A DNA stretch of 64,000 nt, taken from Lobosporangium transversale (lineage: Eukaryota > Mortierellomycota > Mortierellomycetes > Mortierellales > Mortierellaceae). The position numbers and the translations under genes are program-made. The stretch spans positions 1 through 64,000 of the forward strand of contig NW_019029026.1 of NCBI RefSeq assembly GCF_002105155.1, in the 5' to 3' direction. Numbering within the stretch: position 1 is the first letter of the stretch; each line of letters begins with the position of its first letter. The notes below the pieces were generated by a model, which saw only the letters and a program-made list of their open reading frames with translations, was not told the origin of the DNA and ran no database searches. This document shows, one piece after another, positions 57,967 to 64,000 of the stretch.

Positions 57967-59199
57967 CTTTTAATCACTTGAATAATGGATACATTGGATA
58001 CACTAAACTATGAATGGAATCGATACCGCTTATTTGTCAATGTTACAACACTATAAAAACAGCCCAGGCAGCAGTAACTGATATTGATCAGTTTAAGAGA
58101 TTTGTGATACAGCCAGGTATCGATTCTGTCAAATCCATCCAGTATACAGAGCACCAAACCAAAGATGATTGAGCATTTAACATCCTAACCGAGTTTTAAT
58201 TTCTTGGCTTCTGATTTGCTTCAAGGTTTTTTGGTCTACATGTGTTTGGTCATCATTGGAAGCCTGGCAATTTTGTGGAGACTTGCCCCAAAATATGGCA
58301 AGAAACATCTTCTAGTTTATGTCTCTGTTTGTTCGTTGATCGGATCGCTTTCTGTTGTAGCGACTCAAGGATTGGGGGCTGCCATTGTTCTCAATATCAC
58401 CACAGGAACACCTCAGTTCAACCATTGGTTCATCTATGTCACCATAATCTTTGTCGCCTGCACCCTCATTACAGAAATCAACTATTTGAACAAGGCTCTC
58501 AATCTGTTCAACACTGCCATAGTCACTCCTGTTTATTATGTATTCTTCACGGGCGCCACGTTGGTAGCTTCTGTGATCTTGTTTCAGGGATTTTCAGCAA
58601 GCGCTATTTCCATTATGACAGTCGTCATGGGATTCATTGTCATCTGTGCTGGCGTTGTACTTCTTCAGACCTCTAAATCTGCTGCGCTCTCAGAGGCAAT
58701 CATCAAACCAGGAAGCAGTTTAGACATGCACGCAGAAGAGGACATTGCAAGCACCAATACGGACAGCGAAAAGGATGATCTAGAACTGGAGCCGGGTCCT
58801 ATTGGTGTGCGTGCTGTACCCTTTGTTGCCATTCGTGAGATGGTCAGAGCTAGTACGATGCCTAGCACTTCTACTACGTCTGTTACAGGCCATGGACAAA
58901 ACTGCGATGGCGAAGGAGCTCACTCTATCCATGACGACCACTATACCAACGCAAAGTTTTTTAATCGATTGAGACGGCGCTCTGAATATTCCTTGGCTTC
59001 CAGTTCAACACATGGTCAGAATCTGCATTTTCCACAACATGGAAATGCCGCGGTGCCTCAGGATGAATCAAGCGGACAAGTTAGTAGTTCATCACCACCT
59101 AGGCCAGCGGCCTTAGCCCCAATTTCAGAAAAAGCAGAATACAATGAGAAAGACGATCCGATCTCGGAGACGATACCCAGTTATGAGCCACCTAAATAG
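57080..59199 (+). CDS. NIPA-type magnesium transporter
   Basis: Exons 57080-57164, 57311-57430, 57560-57650, 57771-57877, 58063-58116 and 58226-59199 join in frame to about 476 residues. Conserved NIPA blocks are present: [53 protein letters not shown] (each in pieces across introns), [32 protein letters not shown], and [22 protein letters not shown]. Nine or so helices form an EamA/DMT-like fold that moves Mg2+ across the plasma or endosomal membrane. The C-terminal 150 residues are a disordered, acidic then Ser/Pro-rich cytosolic tail. Intron 2 ends in a T13-A8 tract whose last A is part of the acceptor. Start ATG at 57080 gives the usual short polar lead. Confidence 0.92.
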
Positions 59200-59349
59200 T
59201 GACTTCAACTCCCTGCCCTTCCCTCAATTTTTTTTTTTTTTTTTTTTTTTGCTGTGTATATAATAAATTTCATTTGAAGATCTAGTCACACTAAGGTCTT
59301 CAAAATACATTATAAATTAGGCGTGCGTCTATTGTATTTTGTTTAATGT

Positions 59350-61022
59350 TTAAATGACTTCGTACATATGCACTAACTTAAGTTCCTCTAATTCATCTTC
59401 CATAATATCCTCCACAAACTCCTCGCCAGTCACTCTAACATCAATCTCACGTAACCAGCTCGACCAGTTTCCGACTGAAGGCTCAGTGTTGTCTGTCTCA
59501 GCGTTGGAAGCTGATGTTACAACACCAGGTGGTTTTGCAGGGACTTTTCTCTTTTTGCTCTTGGGTTTCTTAGTTGGCAGAGCAAACCCAGCATCTTTCA
59601 GCTGATCTTGAAGCGATGGTACAGTAATCAAGATAGTGCCTTTTCGCTCACGAAGATTTGTGTAGAGGAACTCCCATAATTCACGTTGGACGTTTACTGG
59701 GCAGAAGAATTGGAAGACATTGTTCATGATAATAACATCGGCACTTTGCAACAATGATGCACGGTTCAATAAATTATCATGCATTATCTAGTTGCATTAA
59801 ATAAAATAAAAAAAAAAAAAAAAAAAGTCTCAGTAGGATGAGTACCTAATTTACTTGCTGTGTCGTCGCAACTTTTTTTTACATATGTATAATATGCTCC
59901 ACTCGCGGAGTGACATTTACCTCAATTCGATCCTGTAGGCGATGTTTATGTACCATTTCCGTCTGTAGCTTACAGAAGTAGTCATTCATTTCCACGCCAA
60001 TTAGTTTCTTGGCATCTGTGAACAAATATCCCTAAATAATAATAATAATAGTAAAGAGATTAAATCAGCGAATGAAACATGATGAACAGTGTCGTACTGA
60101 GATACTAACAAAAAGAAAAAAAAACAAGTTGTAGATCCAGAATGCATTTTTTTTCTTACAGCATAGAGAACAGCACCTAACCTTGAACCAACATCGAGAA
60201 CCACTTTGTTTTTAATCTTATCCTTGAGCAAAATTTGGAAGAGGAATTGCAGTTGAACCACCGAGGCAGAATGTGAAATGAAGTTCAGAGGCTTTGTGTC
60301 TTTGGAGCCACACTTTGGGCAGTAATTACGCGAGAGCTTCCCACTGTCGCAGAGCTCATCCACATCATCCTCTGTATAGAGAAATCCATCCACATGAACA
60401 ACATTATCCTCTGTGAATCCCTCAAACTGTGCGATAATAATAAAATACAAGTTGGGTAAATAGAAGTTTTCTTTTTTAATATGGCTATTAGGCTGTTATA
60501 CATGAACTCTGTGTTTTCATGTATAATTTCAATCGGTTCTTTACCTCCTTAGATCTTGGGATAGTAATTTGTTCATTTGGAGACTCTGCATTCACAGGCA
60601 ACCGTTCTCTCAGATCTTGGATGATCTTATTAAGTTTGAAGATCTTGGAACCAGTTGATCGAGCTACAGAGCCTTCCTTTTGTCGATTATGATCATGGCT
60701 ACATCCTGCATGATGCTGGTGCTCGCTATCATCCTGTTCCTCATACTCCTTGTTCAACATCTGGAGACGCTCCTCTACGATATTCAGTAGCATAAATCGT
60801 CCATTTAAATAGAACCATAGTAGGACACTATCAGTCTTTTCAGAGCTTCACCATTTTGTAACAAGTAAAAAAAAATTGGTCTCATTACTTTCAATGTATT
60901 AATATATTACCAATAGCCGCGCCAACAAAAGTCTCAAAGGACAATAGTTCATCACCCTCGAGCGTGGCTAAAATCCCTAGGAATGCATCCTTAGCCTTGT
61001 CCAAGGGAGTCAATTCACTCAT
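59350..61022 (-). CDS. SAM-dependent methyltransferase-like protein with CxxC element
   Basis: Minus-strand exons 61022-60911, 60774-60545, 60426-60160, 60031-59921 and 59787-59350 splice in frame to about 385 residues. The class I methyltransferase fold is supported by motif I VVLDVGSRLGAVLYA, the acidic-end strand KKLIGVEMNDYF, and SADVIIMNNVFQFF followed by GTILITVPS. A CPKCG pair before it and a His-rich loop (EHQHHAGCSHDH) suggest metal binding. A Lys-rich loop (KKPKSKKRKVP) could be a nuclear signal. The methyl acceptor is unknown, and no named family was recognised with certainty. It is divergent to nothing upstream (61023-61160 is a short spacer) and convergent with the NIPA gene. Confidence 0.8.
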
Positions 61023-61160
61023 GTTTCAAAAGTTGTGAATGGAAAGAAGGCCGATCTAGTTTTTTTTTTTTTTTATATCCGTATTCACGTGACTAATTCG
61101 CATCATCCTTTTCTTTTATTCATAAGCTATTGTTTGTAAAAAAATATGGAGTATGCCAGC

Positions 61161-61997
61161 TTAGAACTTGAGGGCATGGGGGGCTTGACCCTTGGAGAGG
61201 GAGAACTTAGCAGTCAAGTACTGACGAAGGTGCTCGACCTTGTTGACAGCCTCAAGGATGAGCTTGTCAGTGGACTTTTGGAGAGCAACCTTGTTCTCGG
61301 CAAGGGGCTCCTTCTTCTTCTGGCCCTCGAAGAATGCCTCTTCAGTGGCAGCCTTCTTAGCGGCCTTGGGGCGAGCAAAGTAGGCATCATTCAACTGAGC
61401 ATCGATCTGTAATTGAGTATACACATTTTTAAAAAAAAAATTAGTATTACACCTAATTATATTTTCGATTGATTGTCTAGGCATTTGCTTAATATCATGA
61501 TTTATATGGTAAAAGAAATAATAAAATAAAAAACACACCTTGGAGGCATCAATGTCAACCTTAGTAGACGTGGCAATGACGTAGGCCTGGTTGACACGCT
61601 TAAGAGGGACGCCATTGACCTTAAAAGGACCAGAGACGAGCAACAAGCCAGATTCAAGCTGTTTCAAAAAGACGACACGCTTGCCGCGGTAGCGACCGGC
61701 CAAAAGAATAAGGACAGTTCCGGGGACAATGGAGCTGCGAAGTTTGGCAGTGCCAGCGTGCTTACGGTTCTTCTTGGGGACAGCGACGTCCTCAGCAGAA
61801 TAAAAGCGAGGAGCCTTGGAGACAGCAATGACACGAGAGCCACCATTCTTGCCGCCCTTGACCTCAACAGTCTTGTTGGCGACCTTGGGGGCAGCAGCAA
61901 CAGTGCCAGCGGGCTTGCGCTTGTACAAAGCACGCTTAGCAATGACCTGCGAACGGCTGTACTTGGAGACACCGACGGTCAAGAGTGAGTTGCGGGG
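61161..61997 (-). CDS. RPL6: 60S ribosomal protein eL6 (start exon not found)
   Basis: Two minus-strand exons, 61997-61539 and 61406-61161, give 234 residues of eL6. The core SSIVPGTVLILLAGRYRGKR, VVFLKQLESGLLLVSGPFKV and AYVIATSTKVDI, and the C-terminal KFSLSKGQAPHALKF match the family. The N-terminal extension (SKYSRSQVIAKRALYKRKPAG) resembles animal and early-fungal eL6 rather than yeast. No ATG is present in the first visible exon, which opens right after an acceptor (CTTCTATAG) with codons PRNSLL, so a tiny upstream exon carrying the start (phase 0) is required. I could not place it in the 2 kb upstream. The second intron (61538-61407) is 132 nt, a multiple of three, without stop. Confidence 0.9.
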   Translation of the reverse strand, partial: PRNSLLTVGVSKYSRSQVIAKRALYKRKPAGTVAAAPKVANKTVEVKGGKNGGSRVIAVSKAPRFYSAEDVAVPKKNRKHAGTAKLRSSIVPGTVLILLAGRYRGKRVVFLKQLESGLLLVSGPFKVNGVPLKRVNQAYVIATSTKVDIDASKVCFLFYYFFYHINHDIKQMPRQSIENIIRCNTNFFFKNVYTQLQIDAQLNDAYFARPKAAKKAATEEAFFEGQKKKEPLAENKVALQKSTDKLILEAVNKVEHLRQYLTAKFSLSKGQAPHALKF

Positions 61998-62142
61998 CTA
62001 TAGAAGTTCAAGATGACAGATCCAAGAGCCAGAGTTACAGTTAACAAATGCAGTCTTTTTATAATGTTGTCCCTGCCCAGATCATTTAGATCTTTCTAAG
62101 CTCCTGAGTAGTTCAAATTTGCATAATGAACGTCGTCGTCTG

Positions 62143-62680
62143 CTATTGTATGTAGCAAATCCAATGTTTGTTGAACAAAACTATGGGGTCGTATATAGTA
62201 CTCCAGTGTTGAAAGTCGAGACCGAAATATGATTCCTGAAATCTTCTTTCATCGGTAAAACTTCTATGATTGACATCAGCTCCTTTGAGCAAAAGCGATC
62301 TGATCTTGTCGTTCAGAATGAGATGTCGCCACTCAGTTTTCATCGCTAAAATATGCATCATCCTTGTCCTGTAAAAATCACCCTCAAAATTATGATTAAA
62401 AGGAAAGTCCTCTATTCGATACTTTTTCTTTTCTTTCTTATACATCGTCCAACGAACTTATTTTGATGTCCTTTGTCCTGCACGAATAAACATGTGTTCC
62501 TTGCTGAAGTTATTAGAAAGAGACAGGAAATAATCCTTTTGAGGGTGTACCGGCTGAACAAAAGTCAGAAAAATCGACGCCTCATACCTTGTGAACCATT
62601 TCTGATATCTGAGGTCATAATAGAAAGCGAGAAGAAAGAGAAGAAAAAAAAAAAAAAAAAAAGAAATCTCATCAGTCACA
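62143..62680 (-). other. Uninterpretable open frames downstream of the RNase H-like remnant
   Basis: Two open stretches on the minus strand (62445-62143 and 62679-62458) have mixed, non-repetitive composition but no recognised domain and no good splice context. They may be the decayed 3' part of the mobile element at 62672-63022, or chance frames. Confidence 0.3.
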
Positions 62681-63022
62681 ACGACGTCGAACTTTCAGTT
62701 GGAGATGAGTGAGAAGGCTATTGGATATCCCAATTTGAGTCAAAGATTCCTGCCATTCTGCCTGCTTAATCCATGGCTTTCTTTTTTTCCAGTAGTTGTT
62801 AATCGAAATCATGTTTCCCTGACAGTTAATCAGAGAAGCATCAATAAATAATGTTGCCCTGAAAGTGGTGGAGCTGATTAGTAGATCATTAGAACTCCAT
62901 CTCTTGGTTCACAAGGTCCATAATATTTGGGTCAAAATATGGTGATTCAATGTATATCTACTCTTGAATGTATGAAGACGCAAGCAAGAGAAATAGTAAT
63001 GTTGCAGACTCGCTGATCGATG
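62672..63022 (-). mobile_element. Possible degenerate DIRS-like retroelement (RNase H end), one frame with internal stop
   Basis: A minus-strand frame of 117 codons is broken only by TGA at 62909-62911. After it comes SSTTFRATLFIDASLIN, then NNYWKKRKPWIKQAEWQE. This looks like the RNase H region of DIRS/Ngaro reverse transcriptases, where T-L-F-x-D-A-S opens the domain and a W-rich loop follows. No termini, target duplication or intact ORF were seen. The assignment rests on a short motif only. Confidence 0.3.
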
Positions 63023-63335
63023 GGCCCGTCGAATGAACATATCGATGGATGTCTATCCTTTGTTATATATCTGTGAATGGATGTGTATAAATATGCGTCT
63101 AATATCTGCCGATTAATTTACATTTTTTAATATATTGCACAAGAGAGAAAGAACTAAATTTACCACTTCTGTGACCATAAAATCTGACTACTCAAAAAAA
63201 AAGAGCGCAGCCACCCACTTTTTTTTGGCTTGATATTATAGATGTATACAACTATATAATGACAGAATGCTCTGGTACGGACTACAGTACAATTGACGTG
63301 TCTCCACAGCGTGGCGGTGTCTGGTAGTGAGGTCT

Positions 63336-63590
63336 TCAGATTGTTGTTGTGAAGAATACCTTCATGTCTCGACTTAAGGGCAAGACAAAATGGAGGAGAT
63401 TGTTCTCCCTTTCGAAGAGGTATCCAGATCCTAGATACCCTATCATTGCGCTGAAGTAAATATTTTGGGCGGCATGTTGTTTTGTACATAGATCACTGCA
63501 AGTCGCGCTGACAAAGACAATAATGAACATACAGGTATCTGCTACTGCGACTATAGTGGTTATGGGTAATTCTCTGTTAAAAAATGACAT
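63336..63590 (-). CDS. Short candidate secreted protein (signal-peptide-like start)
   Basis: ATG on the minus strand at 63590 opens 84 codons. Residues 10-33 are hydrophobic (ITTIVAVADTCMFIIVFVSA) and end at a small-residue site before TCSDLC. No family recognised; introns may continue it. It may also be a chance frame in decayed DNA. Confidence 0.25.
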   Translation of the reverse strand: MSFFNRELPITTIVAVADTCMFIIVFVSATCSDLCTKQHAAQNIYFSAMIGYLGSGYLFERENNLLHFVLPLSRDMKVFFTTTI

Positions 63591-63651
63591 TTTGAGTAGC
63601 GATGCAACTTTGGCTTTAAGTCAATTAGAAGAACTTTATGAAGTTAAGAAC

Positions 63652-63822
63652 CTATAATTGACTGAAATTATTCAGGTATGGTATGAATACACGAGCACGT
63701 AACGCAGCTTTATCATGTGATAGATAATCGTGACTGCCGTAGAAGCTTAGGGAAGCAGAGAAGGACCCAGAAGCCAGAGGAGAACCAAATGTTAGAAAGA
63801 TCGCGAAATTCACTCCTGACAT
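63652..63822 (-). CDS. Short candidate secreted protein, divergent from the next
   Basis: ATG at 63822 on the minus strand opens 56 codons: a plausible signal peptide (MSGVNFAIFLTFGSPLASGS) and a short mature part with SASLSFYGSHDY. Possibly only the first exon of a longer gene. No family assigned. Confidence 0.3.
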   Translation of the reverse strand: MSGVNFAIFLTFGSPLASGSFSASLSFYGSHDYLSHDKAALRARVFIPYLNNFSQL

Positions 63823-63881
63823 CAACTTTTTCTTCGTAATCACATTAACATCACATTTTCATTCACTCTACATCAATCGAC

Positions 63882-64000
63882 ATGAGGTATGCGATTATTC
63901 ATTTGCATTATGGCTATCAAGTTATGCTTATAATTTACATGCTGATCGTTGTGGCGATTTTATTGAGCTCGAATATTGAAGCACAATATCTTTTTTACAA
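63882..64000 (+). CDS. Start of a candidate secreted protein (cut by window edge)
   Basis: ATG at 63882 opens a frame to the window end. Residues about 14-32 form a hydrophobic core (VMLIIYMLIVVAILLSS) ending in NIEAQY, a good signal-peptidase site. It is divergent from the frame at 63822, with only 59 bases between the two ATGs. Too short to assign. Confidence 0.4.
   Translation, partial: MRYAIIHLHYGYQVMLIIYMLIVVAILLSSNIEAQYLFY

Larger units (their letters stand above)
63023..64000. other. Right edge of the window, decayed or gene-poor DNA
   Basis: Apart from the short signal-peptide-like frames noted separately, I see no recognisable gene. The frame at 63160-63489 on the minus strand overlaps one of them in another phase and has no known motif. 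Confidence 0.4.

Noticed and set aside
1-64000. CRISPR arrays, bacterial operons, prophage or toxin-antitoxin loci
   Set aside because: The window is eukaryotic with spliced genes; no spaced direct repeats or prokaryotic gene layout were seen.

Overview
This window is nuclear DNA of a filamentous, chitin-walled fungus. An early-diverging lineage such as Mortierellomycotina or another Mucoromycota fits best (inference). The evidence is genes of clearly eukaryotic families split by short GT-AG introns (mostly about 55-260 nt), CT-rich promoter stretches, a chitin deacetylase, a hyaluronan/chitin-synthase-like enzyme, a Golgi GDP-mannose transporter, Cdc24, and many long poly-T and poly-A runs. 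All exon models were joined by hand from reading frame, splice sites and family conservation. No transcript or database evidence was available.

Left part (1-19 kb): C-terminus of a Dis3L2/Ssd1-type RNB protein (+), a DODA-type ring-opening dioxygenase (+), a GNAT acetyltransferase (+), a mitochondrial acyl-CoA synthetase of the ACSF2 type (+), a serine/asparagine-rich single-pass membrane protein (+), a nine-exon mitochondrial carrier (-), a GPI-type chitin deacetylase (+), a Vtc1/DUF202-like three-helix membrane protein (+) and a YbaK-domain tRNA-editing-like protein (-).

Middle part (19-45 kb): a long non-coding stretch holding one exon-like fragment, then the Cdc42 exchange factor Cdc24 (+) with a 1.5 kb first intron, an epoxide hydrolase (-), a SulP-STAS-cNMP transporter (+), a GDP-mannose transporter (+), a hyaluronan-synthase-like glycosyltransferase (+), a membrane-anchored M24 peptidase (+) and mitochondrial Hsp70 (+).

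Right part (45-64 kb): about 6 kb with no convincing gene, a conserved-looking protein of unknown function (+), a BACE-like membrane aspartic protease with a large insertion (+), a NIPA-type magnesium transporter (+), a SAM-methyltransferase-like protein (-), ribosomal protein eL6 lacking a visible start exon (-), a decayed stretch with a possible DIRS-like reverse transcriptase/RNase H remnant, and short open frames with signal-peptide-like starts at the edge.

This is not an operon-like system; each gene has its own promoter. Loose functional themes are cell surface and polysaccharide (chitin deacetylase, GDP-mannose transporter, HAS-like enzyme, Cdc24 polarity factor) and mitochondria (ACSF2, carrier, Hsp70). 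I did not find a convincing new multi-gene system. The most unusual signals are at RNA level: a non-canonical AT-AG intron or splice-site lesion, two GC-AG introns, a 23-nt micro-exon, T(n)A(n) tracts seen only inside introns, a retained-intron frame that would add a membrane helix, and a shared CT-rich array upstream of two mitochondrial genes.
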